Source of the DNA: Chloroflexi bacterium HGW-Chloroflexi-10
GTDB lineage: Bacteria > Chloroflexota > Anaerolineae > Anaerolineales > Anaerolineaceae
Assembly (NCBI GenBank): GCA_002840755.1
Contig: PHBZ01000001.1
Location: forward strand, 62,001-126,000
Length of the DNA stretch: 64,000 nucleotides
Direction of reading: 5' to 3'
This document shows positions 35,922-45,596 of the stretch, piece by piece. The notes under the pieces are model-generated. The model had not been told where the DNA came from and searched no databases. It worked only from the letters and a program-made list of their open reading frames with translations. The translations under genes were made by a program, and so were the position numbers. Position 1 is the first letter of the stretch. Each line of letters opens with the position of its first letter.

Positions 35922-37333
35922 ACCTATACCAATATTCCTTCGCCAGATACCCAAATTGGGAAGTTGTTATGACGACCTTGCCCTCCGATGCGCCTGTCCA
36001 TAATTTTGGTATGGGGTTGACCGCTTACATCATTGGTGATTTACTGCCGAAACGTAAAGGGATTGAAACGGTTCGGGATACTATTGAGAAAATTGTGCAG
36101 ATTCCGATGGCGAGCAAACTCTACATCCGTCCCACCTGGCGTCAAATGCAAAGCCAGCGCGGAAGGTTGGATATGTTCGAGCACTGGCAGGTGACACTAG
36201 AACTGGCTGAAAAATATAACAAACCCGTTGGATTCCGGATCATGCTTGCCAACCCGGATATAGCCGAAGAATCCCTGCCCGATTTTGTGCTGGATAATGT
36301 TCCCATGCAGCGGCTTGGTCAGGGTTGGGCCTCGGATGAAGTCTCAGACCCCAGCGAAATTCGTACCCGGAAGGAACATCACATTCCGTACTATCATCAT
36401 CCCTACTTCCTGGAAGCCCTGGATGAATTCGATGCCCTGCTTGCTGAAAAATACAATGGTCATGCCTGTATTGAATACATGGATACATACATGCATGGTT
36501 TTTGGGGTGAAGGCCACACCTGGCCTTATGAACTGGTCTCACCCTTCCCTGATCAGCAGACTGGCGTGGAAACCTGGATTCGAATATTCGAGATGCAGCG
36601 CAGGCATTGGACAAAGACTCCCCTGGTTACCAATCTGCAACCGGATATCAGTCAGGTTGGTAATGACGAGCTAGTTCGGCGCACATTGGCAGCAGGCGAG
36701 TGGCTGCGCTCTGATACGATTTTTATCGAACCGCAGCAAATTGAACTGGCGGGAGTTCGCCCACCGCAGGTTGCCTTTATCTCAGAAGTGGGTATGTCGG
36801 ATGGTTTGCCTGAATCGTTACGTTTGGATAACGGCCTTCCACACACCGAAAACATTATTGCCCATGTACGTGATGTGGGGGCAAATTACTGGTCACTTTG
36901 GAATTGGCATAATATTCACGCTGAACATGTGCTCAATTATTACCACCAATATCCTGCCGGAATTGATGGACTCAACCGGGTGATTGGCTATCGTCTGCGG
37001 CCGGCCTGGATTTGGGTTTGCGGCAATCAAACGGAGTCCGTGTTGATCGTTGGCCTTGCTAACGATGGCATTAGCAATGTTCCCGGCATTGTACGGCTGA
37101 CCCTGCTCGATCAGAAGGGGCATCCGGTTTCCGAGGCCACACTCGAAGCAGGCCACCCCATTCCTCATCAGGTACGGCTGGCTCACTTGAAGCTGCCGGC
37201 CGGTGTGGAATGGATTGGAATGAGTCTCAAAGCGGAACTGATTGTCAAAGGTGTCAATCATCCCATCCGCTGGGCATGCCGTGAACCAGTTAATTCAGAC
37301 GGATCATTGACATTGAAACACTCTATGATTTAA
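35918..37333 (+). CDS. DUF4832-like barrel protein of unknown function
   Basis: The 471-residue protein starts at an ATG overlapping the previous stop; an in-frame ATG at 35969 behind GGGAAG is an alternative. It has no signal peptide. The layout echoes the preceding lipoprotein: a barrel strand LYIRPTWRQMQSQRGRLD, CIEYMDTYMHGFWGEGHTWP (compare WGEWHT in the neighbour), NYWSLWNWHNIHAEH, then IGYRLRPAWIWV opening a beta-sandwich. I read it as a cytoplasmic, diverged relative of DUF4832, perhaps a glycoside hydrolase acting on imported material. The family is not secure. Confidence 0.75.
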   Translation: MNLYQYSFARYPNWEVVMTTLPSDAPVHNFGMGLTAYIIGDLLPKRKGIETVRDTIEKIVQIPMASKLYIRPTWRQMQSQRGRLDMFEHWQVTLELAEKYNKPVGFRIMLANPDIAEESLPDFVLDNVPMQRLGQGWASDEVSDPSEIRTRKEHHIPYYHHPYFLEALDEFDALLAEKYNGHACIEYMDTYMHGFWGEGHTWPYELVSPFPDQQTGVETWIRIFEMQRRHWTKTPLVTNLQPDISQVGNDELVRRTLAAGEWLRSDTIFIEPQQIELAGVRPPQVAFISEVGMSDGLPESLRLDNGLPHTENIIAHVRDVGANYWSLWNWHNIHAEHVLNYYHQYPAGIDGLNRVIGYRLRPAWIWVCGNQTESVLIVGLANDGISNVPGIVRLTLLDQKGHPVSEATLEAGHPIPHQVRLAHLKLPAGVEWIGMSLKAELIVKGVNHPIRWACREPVNSDGSLTLKHSMI

Positions 37334-37370
37334 CGTTAGTAGTATTCTTGAAGGTATCATTTGATCCGAA

Positions 37371-37907
37371 ATGAGGAATATGGAAATTCAGTTTTTAGCA
37401 GAAGAAAATATCCCGGAAGAGCTGCGTAAGGCAATGGATGCGATTGACCACGTTGCCTTTGCCGCTGATCAGGACGACCCGGAACTGGCCGGTATTCAAT
37501 GGTCTTCACATGAATGGATGGCAGTGGGTCTGATCGATGGTAAACCTGTTACCCAACTTTGCCTGACCCGGCGGGAAATCCGCGTTGGGGATGAAATGGT
37601 CTGGGTGGCTGGGGTAGGTGGTGTGGCTACTCACCCGGATTGGCAGAAGCGCGGGCTGGCCAGCCAGTTGCTGCGTGCAACGCAACCTTTTATACGGGAT
37701 GAAATGCGTGTCCCCTTTGGTTTATTAATTTGTGCAGAAGCGACCCGCCCGCTATATGAACATGCCGGTTGGCAAAGGGTCTCTCAACGGTTGTACTATA
37801 TCCAGGAAGCTCAACGCCGCCATCTGGATACCCAGGTTTTGATTTTGACGGTCACAGAGCATCCCTGGATAAATGGCGAAATTGATGTGTGTGGTCTTCC
37901 CTGGTAA
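37371..37907 (+). CDS. GNAT-family N-acetyltransferase
   Basis: The 178-residue protein has the acetyl-CoA loop GVATHPDWQKRGLASQLLRA and a C-terminal strand-helix with TRPLYEHAGWQRVSQRLYYI. An in-frame ATG at 37380 is an alternative start. It lies 37 bases after the barrel gene and 28 bases before the GH4 gene. It resembles the N-terminal domain of Eis-type or aminoglycoside 2'-N-acetyltransferase proteins. Acetylation of an amino sugar would fit the cluster; this is inference. Confidence 0.85.
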   Translation: MRNMEIQFLAEENIPEELRKAMDAIDHVAFAADQDDPELAGIQWSSHEWMAVGLIDGKPVTQLCLTRREIRVGDEMVWVAGVGGVATHPDWQKRGLASQLLRATQPFIRDEMRVPFGLLICAEATRPLYEHAGWQRVSQRLYYIQEAQRRHLDTQVLILTVTEHPWINGEIDVCGLPW

Positions 37908-37935
37908 CACCATTCGATAAAAAGGAGAAACAGTT

Positions 37936-39267
37936 ATGACGAAAATTGCATTTATTGGCGCTGGAAGTCTCGGTTTTACCCATGAACTGATCCGGGATAT
38001 CCTCACATTTCCATTGTTGCAGGATTCTACGTTTTCACTGATGGATATTCACGCCGGGCGGTTGGAATGGGCAAAACGGGGTGTAGAAAAATTGATTGCC
38101 GCTGGGAATTACCCTGCCAGGGTTGAGGCATCCCTTGACCGTGCGGCAGCGCTGCGGGGAGCTGATGTGGTTCTGACTACCATTCTGGCAGGCACCACGG
38201 ATGTCTGGCGACATGATATTGAAATCCCCAAAAAATATGGAGTGGATGTCAATGTGGGTGATACCCGTGGCCCAAGCGGTATTTTCCGCTTCCTGCGCAC
38301 TATTAATCCGATGATGGATATTGTGCGCGATATGGAAAAATATTGTCCCAATGCGGTACTGCTCAATTACACCAACCCGATGGCTATGCTGGTTTCTTCC
38401 ATTCAGAAACAGACTTTTGTGCAGGTAACCGGACTGTGCCATTCGGTGCAGGGTACCGCCATGATGCTGGCGGAATGGATCGGTGCGCCGTATGACGAGG
38501 TTGATTACTTGTGCGCGGGGATCAACCACCAGGCTTGGTATCTGGATTACAAATGGAAAGGGCAGGATGCCTACCCCCTGATTCACAAGGCAGTTACCGA
38601 GAAATCCGAAATTTACAATGCCGAACCCGTGCGCAATGAAATGTATTTGGCGTTGGGCAAATACGTAACCGAGTCCAGTGGGCATAATTCCGAATATAAC
38701 TGGTGGTTCCGCAAGCGCCCCGACCTGATTGAGAAATACTGCACCCATGGCACCAACTGGAACCCAGGCGAGTATGCGTATATCCTGAAGGAGTACCAGC
38801 ATAACGAAGCCACCTGGCAGGACCAGGTGCGTGAAAATCTTGCCAGGCCGTTAACAACCGAAGACCTGGAACGCGGGGAAGAATATGCAGCGTATATTAT
38901 TAATGCTCTTAAAGGCGGAGAGCCATTCAAATTCAATGGCAACGTGCGTAATACACACCTGATTACCAACCTTCCCGAAGATGCCTGCGTTGAAGTGCCG
39001 GTCGTGGTGGATCGCGCTGGTTTCCATCCTATGCATGTGGGTGCGCTCCCGGCAGAATGTGCCCTGCTCACCCAGCTTTCCAGCGGCATTGAAGAGATGG
39101 CAATTCAGGCTTCGTTGGCTGGCGACCCGACTATGGTGTATCGCGCTATCGCGCACGATCCGTTAACTGCTGCGGTGCTCTCGCTGGCAGAAATCCGCCA
39201 GATGGTGAATGAGTTGTTTGCTCAACATAAAGATTACCTGCCCCAGTTCAAAATCCATAAAGCTTAA
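37936..39267 (+). CDS. GH4 NAD-dependent glycosidase, alpha-galactosidase MelA/LplD-like
   Basis: The 443-residue cytoplasmic protein starts behind AAAAAGGAGAAACAGTT. It has the Rossmann motif [31 protein letters not shown], the metal-binding [12 protein letters not shown] (Cys-His-Ser as in alpha-galactosidases) and [10 protein letters not shown] with the second metal His. GH4 enzymes use NAD and manganese to oxidise and eliminate across the glycosidic bond. MelA-type sequences have Cys-His-Ser, whereas phospho-glycosidases usually have Cys-Asn. It would release galactose-type sugars from an imported oligosaccharide. Confidence 0.93.
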   Translation: MTKIAFIGAGSLGFTHELIRDILTFPLLQDSTFSLMDIHAGRLEWAKRGVEKLIAAGNYPARVEASLDRAAALRGADVVLTTILAGTTDVWRHDIEIPKKYGVDVNVGDTRGPSGIFRFLRTINPMMDIVRDMEKYCPNAVLLNYTNPMAMLVSSIQKQTFVQVTGLCHSVQGTAMMLAEWIGAPYDEVDYLCAGINHQAWYLDYKWKGQDAYPLIHKAVTEKSEIYNAEPVRNEMYLALGKYVTESSGHNSEYNWWFRKRPDLIEKYCTHGTNWNPGEYAYILKEYQHNEATWQDQVRENLARPLTTEDLERGEEYAAYIINALKGGEPFKFNGNVRNTHLITNLPEDACVEVPVVVDRAGFHPMHVGALPAECALLTQLSSGIEEMAIQASLAGDPTMVYRAIAHDPLTAAVLSLAEIRQMVNELFAQHKDYLPQFKIHKA

Positions 39268-39295
39268 TGGACGGTCAATTTGATTGCTTATTTTC

Positions 39296-39317
39296 CCGGG
39301 TGTGTTCCCACACCCGG
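39296..39317 (+). other. Intercistronic hairpin between the GH4 and LacD-like genes
   Basis: CCGGGTGTG pairs perfectly with CACACCCGG around TTCC. There is no T run; it probably stabilises or modulates the polycistronic mRNA. Confidence 0.65.
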
Positions 39318-39336
39318 ATAAACCAGAAAGGAATTT

Positions 39337-40287
39337 ATGCCAAAACCTATTTCCATTAGCAAGCTGCGCAGTCTTCAGCAATGCACTTCCCCGCGCGGAA
39401 CCTTTACCTGCCTGGCACTCGACCATCGCCAGAACCTGCGAAAAGCCAATCCGGTCTTTATCAGCGATGCGGAACTCAGCCGCTTTAAGCAGGATGTGAT
39501 CGCCAGCCTGGGTGCCTACGGCACGGCGATATTGTTGGATCCCGAAGTCTCGGCGGCACAGGCCATTGCCAGCGGAGCATTACCCGGACAGGCCGCCTTC
39601 GTTGTCGCAGTGGAATCAACCGGTTACGGAGGAGATGCTACAGCCCGACGCGGCCAGATTATTCCTGGCTGGAGTGTCGAAAAAGCCAAGCGTATGGGTG
39701 CCAGCATGATTAAGTTGCTGGTCTATTACCATCCCGATTCACCCACTGCCGGTGAAGCTGAAGAATTTACCCGCCAGGTGGCTGCTGAATGTATTAAATA
39801 CGATCTTGGGATGATGCTGGAGCCGCTTTCCTATTCTCTCGCCGATCAGAAACTGACCAGCGCAGAGAAACGCTATGTGGTGGTGGAAACTGCCCGGCGG
39901 CTCACCCCAATTGAGGGCGTGGATATACTTAAAGCGGAATTCCCGTTGACGTTGGATGAACTCGACGAGACAGTGTGGGCGGAGGCCTGCGCCGAAGTCA
40001 GCGCGGCTTCTGTAGTGCCCTGGATCCTGCTTTCTGCGGCGGTTTCGTTTGATACCTACCAGCGCCAGATTATAGCCGCCTGTCAAAAAGGCGCATCCGG
40101 CATCGCTGTGGGGCGCGCTGTCTGGCAGGAAGCCGTGACCATGGACGGTGCGCAGCGTCTGGATTTCTTGCGCACCACTGCCAGAGAGCGCCTCATTCGT
40201 TTAAATGCGCTGTGCGTTGCCCTGGCTAAGCCGGTCACGGATTTCTACACGGCTGAAGCACCCTTTGATTGGTATAAAAACTATTAG
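39337..40287 (+). CDS. LacD/DeoC-type class I aldolase, probable tagatose-1,6-bisphosphate aldolase
   Basis: The 316-residue protein starts behind AGAAAGGAATTT. It opens SPRGTFTCLALDHRQNLRKA, the LacD-family entry strand, and has GASMIKLLVYYHPDSP, where the Lys is a Schiff-base candidate, then DILKAEFPLTL and PWILLSAAVSFDTYQRQI. LacD cleaves tagatose-1,6-bisphosphate to glyceraldehyde-3-phosphate and dihydroxyacetone phosphate; sulfofructose-phosphate aldolases are close relatives. The kinase and GatZ gene downstream favour a tagatose role. It lies five bases before the MFS gene. Confidence 0.85.
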   Translation: MPKPISISKLRSLQQCTSPRGTFTCLALDHRQNLRKANPVFISDAELSRFKQDVIASLGAYGTAILLDPEVSAAQAIASGALPGQAAFVVAVESTGYGGDATARRGQIIPGWSVEKAKRMGASMIKLLVYYHPDSPTAGEAEEFTRQVAAECIKYDLGMMLEPLSYSLADQKLTSAEKRYVVVETARRLTPIEGVDILKAEFPLTLDELDETVWAEACAEVSAASVVPWILLSAAVSFDTYQRQIIAACQKGASGIAVGRAVWQEAVTMDGAQRLDFLRTTARERLIRLNALCVALAKPVTDFYTAEAPFDWYKNY

Positions 40288-40292
40288 CCATC

Positions 40293-41441
40293 ATGCAAAA
40301 TAAATCCCTGGCCTGGGCACCTTCTTTATATTTTTTGTACTATGCAGCGGCAGCTGCATTGTTGCCGTTTCTGGTAGTTTATTACCAGGAACTGGGATTG
40401 CCAGGGACACAAATTGGTTTTTTGGCAGGCATACCGCCTTTAATGAGTTTGTTGAGCGCGCCGTTTTGGGGTGCTGTGTCCGATAAAACACAGCGCTCCA
40501 AGCTTTCGGTATTGATTGCGATGGGTGGAGCAATTTTGCTGGCTCTGATTTTATCGGCCGCGAAAACGTTTGTCTGGCTGATCTTGGCGGTGGTCTTGTT
40601 TTCTTTTTTCTCTTCTCCTATTATGCCGCTTGTCGACAGTACAACAATGAATTTGCTGGGCGGAGAGAAAGAACGCTACGGGCGGATTCGCTTATGGGGT
40701 GCAGTTGGCTGGGGAATAGCTGCACCGATTGTTGGCGGATTAATTGAATTGGGTAGTGTGATCTGGTCCTTTTGGAGTTATGCAGGGTTGTTGGGTCTGG
40801 GTTTTCTGGCTGCTATAAAAATCCCTGAAAGAAAGCAGGTTGGCAAAACCCCCCATGCTCATATCCGGTTGTTTTTACACGATCCACGCTGGTTGTTTTT
40901 TCTGACAGTAAGCTTTTGCGGCGGTATGGTTCTTTCAATGAGTGGTAATTTTCTTTTTATTTTTTTACAGGATTTAGGTGCCGATAAATTCACCCTGGGT
41001 TTATCGCTTACTATTGCTACGCTTTCCGAACTTCCTATTTTATTCTTTTCAAGCCGGTTGTTACTTCGCTGGAATGCTCAGCAATTGATGGGTGCTGCGT
41101 TGTTATTCGTCGTCATTCGTACCCTGGCTTATTCATTTGTTGTCGATCCATGGTTGGTACTGCTTATCCAATTATTGCATGGGCCAACCTTCGCGTTGAT
41201 GTGGGTTGCAGGGGTTTCCTACGTAAATAAAATAGCCCCAACCGGTTTGGAAGCCACTGCACAGGGTCTGTTCTCCGGCGTAATGCTGGGTGTTGGTTCA
41301 GCAATCGGAGCATTTCTGGGTGGTTTTTTGTATGAACATATCGGAATTGTAGGCATGTTCCGTGTGGCTTCGTTGGTTGCGTTGATTGGGGTATGTTTTA
41401 TGTTTTTGGTGGAGAAAAAGAATCGTGAGTATTCCCTTTGA
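40293..41441 (+). CDS. MFS transporter, MFS_1-like (LacY/phenylpropionate-permease type)
   Basis: The 382-residue protein has about 12 helices. It opens APSLYFLYYAAAAALLPFLV, and the loop after helix 2 is SAPFWGAVSDKTQRSK. The second half contains LMWVAGVSYVNKIAPTGL and GVGSAIGAFLGGFLYEHIG, as in proton symporters for nucleosides or small sugars. Its 3' end overlaps the kinase start by 17 bases. It may bring in a monosaccharide alongside the ABC importer. Confidence 0.86.
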   Translation: MQNKSLAWAPSLYFLYYAAAAALLPFLVVYYQELGLPGTQIGFLAGIPPLMSLLSAPFWGAVSDKTQRSKLSVLIAMGGAILLALILSAAKTFVWLILAVVLFSFFSSPIMPLVDSTTMNLLGGEKERYGRIRLWGAVGWGIAAPIVGGLIELGSVIWSFWSYAGLLGLGFLAAIKIPERKQVGKTPHAHIRLFLHDPRWLFFLTVSFCGGMVLSMSGNFLFIFLQDLGADKFTLGLSLTIATLSELPILFFSSRLLLRWNAQQLMGAALLFVVIRTLAYSFVVDPWLVLLIQLLHGPTFALMWVAGVSYVNKIAPTGLEATAQGLFSGVMLGVGSAIGAFLGGFLYEHIGIVGMFRVASLVALIGVCFMFLVEKKNREYSL

Positions 41442-42348
41442 TCTTCTCGTTGCCGGGGAAATAAACCCGGATCTCATTCTTTCCGGGGATGTTGAACCGG
41501 CCTTTGGACAGGTGGAGAAGCTGGTGGATATGGCCAGGTTGACGATTGGCTCCTCTTCAGCGATATTTGCCTGTGGCGCAGCGCGGCTTGGTTTGAAGGT
41601 CACTTTCATTGGGATGTGCGGCAATGATGTTTTTGGGCGTTTCATGCTGGATGCAATGCAGCGCCGCGGGGTGGATACCAGCCATGTGATTATCGCCCCG
41701 GATGGGTTGACTGGCTTGAGTGTGATCCTCAACCGCGGAGTGGATCGTGCTATTCTGACGCATGCCGGCCTGATGTCGGCACTTAAGGCAGAAGATATAA
41801 CCGATGAACTTCTGCATAAAGCGCGCCATTTACATGTTGCTTCTTATTTTTTGCAGGAAGCTCTCCAACCCGGTTTGATCCCTCTCTTTGAACGAGCGCA
41901 TTCCCATGGGTTGACTACTTCTCTGGATACCAACTACGACCCCTCCGGGCAGTGGCGTGGTTTTGATGATCTTTTAACCGTTACCAATGTCTTTTTGCCC
42001 AACGAAGTAGAAGCTTGTTCCCTGGCCGGATGTGACCGGGCAGCAGGAGCAGCGGATCGGCTGGCTCAAAAAGTGGAAACGTTGGCAATTAAAATGGGCG
42101 CTGAGGGGGCTCTGGGGGTATCCAATGCCAAAATGGTTCAGGTGCCTTCCCTGCCAGTGCAGGTGGTCGACACTGTCGGTGCCGGCGATAGCTTTGATGC
42201 CGGCTTCATCTATGGATACCTGCAAGGCTGGCCAATGCAGAAATCATTACAGCTCGCCGCCGCTTGTGGTGCGCTTTCAACTTTGCAGGTGGGTGGTACG
42301 GATGGTCAGCCTACACTGGATGAAGCGTTAGCGGTGATGAAAAGTTGA
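41425..42348 (+). CDS. PfkB-family sugar kinase
   Basis: The 307-residue protein starts at the GTG at 41425 behind GGAGAAAAAGAATC, inside the end of the MFS gene; an earlier ATG at 41386 would add an unrelated stretch. Ribokinase-fold motifs are IFACGAARLGLKVTFIGMCG near the N-terminus and the C-terminal VVDTVGAGDSFDAGFIYG with the catalytic Asp and the anion hole. PfkB kinases phosphorylate sugars or sugar phosphates; tagatose-6-phosphate or a free ketose is the likely substrate here. Confidence 0.9.
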   Translation: MSIPFDLLVAGEINPDLILSGDVEPAFGQVEKLVDMARLTIGSSSAIFACGAARLGLKVTFIGMCGNDVFGRFMLDAMQRRGVDTSHVIIAPDGLTGLSVILNRGVDRAILTHAGLMSALKAEDITDELLHKARHLHVASYFLQEALQPGLIPLFERAHSHGLTTSLDTNYDPSGQWRGFDDLLTVTNVFLPNEVEACSLAGCDRAAGAADRLAQKVETLAIKMGAEGALGVSNAKMVQVPSLPVQVVDTVGAGDSFDAGFIYGYLQGWPMQKSLQLAAACGALSTLQVGGTDGQPTLDEALAVMKS

Positions 42349-42361
42349 CTGGAGCGGCAAG

Positions 42362-43636
42362 ATGAATTACCTTGATTATATTCTGGCAGCCCATAAATAC
42401 GGCGAAACACGCGGGATTACCTCAATCTGTTCCGCACACCCCTTTGTGTTGGAAGCTGCCATGCGCCACGGATTGGCACAATCCATTCCACTTTTGATCG
42501 AGTCGACCTGCAACCAGGTGAACCAGTTTGGCGGCTATACCGGCATGACCCCCGCCGATTTTGTGCGCTACGTGGGTGAGATCGCCGAGCGTACCGGTTT
42601 TCCCCGGCAAAATCTACTGTTGGGAGGTGATCATCTAGGCCCGCTGGTTTGGGCGGATGAAGCGGCAGAAAGTGCCATGGAAAAAGCCAAAGCATTGGTG
42701 CGGACCTATGCTTTGGCAGGCTATGCAAAAATCCATCTGGATTGCTCAATGCCCTGCGCGGATGAACATGAACTGCCTGTGGATGTCATCGCCCGGCGTA
42801 CGGCGGAACTGGCAAAGGTGGCGGAAGAAGCCTGTAATCAAGCCGGATTACCGCTACCACGCTATGTGATCGGCAGTGAAGTACCCCCGGCAGGTGGCGC
42901 CAAAGCCGGAGAGACGCACATAAGCGTTACCAATCCTGAGAATGCCGCGGTTTCCATCGATCTGACTCACCGCGCTTTTACCGCGTTGCGTCTGGATGCG
43001 GCCTGGGAACGGGTGATTGCCCTGGTGGTCCAGCCGGGAGTGGAATTTGGGGATGCGTCTGTGCATGAATACGAGCGTTCCGCTGCAACCGAACTGGCGC
43101 GTTTTATTGAGAAGGTGCCCGGTCTGGTGTTTGAGGCGCATTCTACCGATTATCAAACCCGGGAGAATTTGCGTGCGCTGGTGGAAGATCATTTTGCCAT
43201 CCTTAAAGTAGGCCCCGCGCTGACTTTTGCCTTCCGGGAAGCGGTTTTTGCGCTGGCTGAGGTAGAAGAGGCGATTTGTGAAAATTCCAGCCGTATTCGG
43301 GAAACATTGGAAGTAGCCATGCTGACCAACCCGGTGCATTGGAAGAAACATTACACAGGCAGCCAACAGGCCCAAAAACTGGCGCGCCATTTTAGCTTCA
43401 GTGACCGCATTCGCTATTATTGGAACACATCCGAAGCACAGTCTGCTTTTGAAGTGTTGATGCTCCATTTAGGGGAAAGCGCCTTACCGTTAACCTTACT
43501 CAGCCAGCATTTGCCCGAACAATATGAAAAAATTCGTTATGGACAACTAATAAACCATCCCCGCGCGCTGCTGCTGGACAGGGTGACGGATGTGTTAAAG
43601 ACATATGATTTTGCCTGTGGGATTTGTGTAGGGTAA
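42362..43636 (+). CDS. gatZ: GatZ/KbaZ-family protein, possible tagatose/fructose-6-phosphate 4-epimerase
   Basis: The 424-residue protein starts 13 bases after the kinase behind GGAGCGGCAAG. It has the class II aldolase-like barrel with LLLGGDHLGP, AKIHLDCSMPCADE, YVIGSEVPPAGGA and FEAHSTDYQT. GatZ/KbaZ was named as the non-catalytic subunit of tagatose-bisphosphate aldolase, needing GatY/KbaY, but no GatY lies nearby and a LacD-type aldolase is already present. I recall reports that GatZ-like proteins of thermophiles, including an Anaerolinea, epimerise fructose-6-phosphate and tagatose-6-phosphate at C4, which would fit. It ends the cluster, nine bases from a convergent gene. Confidence 0.9.
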   Translation: MNYLDYILAAHKYGETRGITSICSAHPFVLEAAMRHGLAQSIPLLIESTCNQVNQFGGYTGMTPADFVRYVGEIAERTGFPRQNLLLGGDHLGPLVWADEAAESAMEKAKALVRTYALAGYAKIHLDCSMPCADEHELPVDVIARRTAELAKVAEEACNQAGLPLPRYVIGSEVPPAGGAKAGETHISVTNPENAAVSIDLTHRAFTALRLDAAWERVIALVVQPGVEFGDASVHEYERSAATELARFIEKVPGLVFEAHSTDYQTRENLRALVEDHFAILKVGPALTFAFREAVFALAEVEEAICENSSRIRETLEVAMLTNPVHWKKHYTGSQQAQKLARHFSFSDRIRYYWNTSEAQSAFEVLMLHLGESALPLTLLSQHLPEQYEKIRYGQLINHPRALLLDRVTDVLKTYDFACGICVG

Positions 43637-43644
43637 ATCATTTT

Positions 43645-44022
43645 TTAATATGGTTGCGGCTTATCTGTCTCGGGTTTAAGGTCCCGTTGGCAGATAGGGC
43701 AGGTGGCGTCAATGCTCTTCAGCGCAAGATTGCCGCAATAAGGACATTCATAACTGCCATTTTTCAGCGGGATGCGCGTGCGGTTTTGCAGCACCTGACG
43801 CGTGAGTATGCGATCCTGAATTTGTTCAAGAATTATTAATAGAAATAAAACGCCCAGGACGATGCCGCCGCCGGTCAGTGAGATTTTCATGAGGAGGGAT
43901 AACACAACCAGTTGGAACAGGCGCTCCACCAGCCAGAGCAGAACCGGTATCACCACGCCCAATAGCAAACCGATGCCGAGAACGGGTGTGGCGAAGTCTT
44001 GCAGATTGAGGTAACGTTTCAT
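43645..44022 (-). CDS. Small membrane protein with C-terminal zinc ribbon
   Basis: The 125-residue protein has two hydrophobic stretches (about residues 11-45 and 50-66) and then ECPYCGNLALKSIDATCPIC, a C-x2-C-x13-C-x2-C zinc ribbon near the C-terminus. No function is known to me. It lies one base after the gutted aldo/keto reductase on the same strand and is convergent with gatZ. The zinc ribbon recalls the N-terminal ones at 17.5 kb and 24.5 kb. Confidence 0.75.
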   Translation of the reverse strand: MKRYLNLQDFATPVLGIGLLLGVVIPVLLWLVERLFQLVVLSLLMKISLTGGGIVLGVLFLLIILEQIQDRILTRQVLQNRTRIPLKNGSYECPYCGNLALKSIDATCPICQRDLKPETDKPQPY

Positions 44023-44023
44023 A

Positions 44024-44518
<495 letters not shown>

Positions 44519-44582
44519 TTTGTGAACTCCTGGTTTTTCGTTAATCAGAAATCAGATTATTTCCGGAAATTAAACTTTAATC

Positions 44583-45581
44583 TTATTTGTTTACTAATTT
44601 GAATTCACGTTCACTATAACGCGGACCAATGTTAGGATATTTCTTTAGGTATCCTTCGATTGCTTCAATATCTACAGAAGACAAAATAACATCTGCTGCC
44701 GCTCCGTTTTCTTCCAGATATTTTCTTTTTTTCGTTCCAGGAATAGGAATGATATTGTCGCTTTGTGCCAAAAGCCACGCTAGGGCAAGTTGTGCAGGTG
44801 TTATATTTTTGCTTGTGGCAAGATCGGCAAATTCAGAAGCTAATCCTTGATTATTCTCCCAATACTCTCCACTATAACGGGGCAGACGTTTACGGAAATC
44901 ATTTTCTTCGAGCGTATTTACATTGAGTGTATTGGTTACCAACCCTCGGCTTAATGGAGAAAAGGAAATTAGGGTTATACCCAGCTCTTTGGTTAATGGC
45001 AGCATTTCCGTTTCAACATCGCGGGTGAGCAACGAGTATTCATTTTGCAAAGCAGCTATTGGGTGAACGCGGCATGCTTTTCGCAAAGTATCTGGAGAAC
45101 ATTCACTTAAGCCTAAATAGCGTACTTTCCCTTCTTTTACCAGATCAGCCATAGCCCCAACTGTATCTTCGATCGGAGTCGTCGGGTCTACCCGATGCGC
45201 ATAAAAAAGATCAACTGTATCGATTTTTAAGCGTCTAAGACTGTTCTCAATGGCTTGCTTCACGTACTTTGGTGAACCATCTATATAGCTTTCACCCGCA
45301 AAAGCATCTCCCTGATTGTTTTTTATTCTAAAGCCGAATTTAGTTGCAATAAAAATCTTATCTCGGTTTTTAACCAGCACCTTGGAAAGTAACTCTTCAT
45401 TTGCTCCATTTCCATACACATCGGCAGTATCCCAGAAATTTATGCCTAACTCTAATGCGCGATGTAAAGTGGCAATACTTTCACTTTCATCTGCCTGTCC
45501 GTAAGCGGCACTCATTCCCATACATCCCAATCCGATAGCGGATAGTTGAATGTCTGTTTTTCCTAATTTTCTGTATCTCAT
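44583..45581 (-). CDS. Aldo/keto reductase
   Basis: The 332-residue protein is full length. It has the N-terminal [20 protein letters not shown], the catalytic set [18 protein letters not shown] (Asp, Tyr), IATKFGF (Lys) and DLFYAHRVD (His), and the NADPH site [16 protein letters not shown]. It reduces aldehydes or ketones. Its base composition is clearly more A+T-rich than the surrounding genes, as is that of the MerR gene 15 bases upstream, with which it forms an operon. The pair looks acquired, perhaps from a Firmicute. Confidence 0.93.
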   Translation of the reverse strand: MRYRKLGKTDIQLSAIGLGCMGMSAAYGQADESESIATLHRALELGINFWDTADVYGNGANEELLSKVLVKNRDKIFIATKFGFRIKNNQGDAFAGESYIDGSPKYVKQAIENSLRRLKIDTVDLFYAHRVDPTTPIEDTVGAMADLVKEGKVRYLGLSECSPDTLRKACRVHPIAALQNEYSLLTRDVETEMLPLTKELGITLISFSPLSRGLVTNTLNVNTLEENDFRKRLPRYSGEYWENNQGLASEFADLATSKNITPAQLALAWLLAQSDNIIPIPGTKKRKYLEENGAAADVILSSVDIEAIEGYLKKYPNIGPRYSEREFKLVNK

Positions 45582-45596
45582 ATTTATTTTGCCTTT

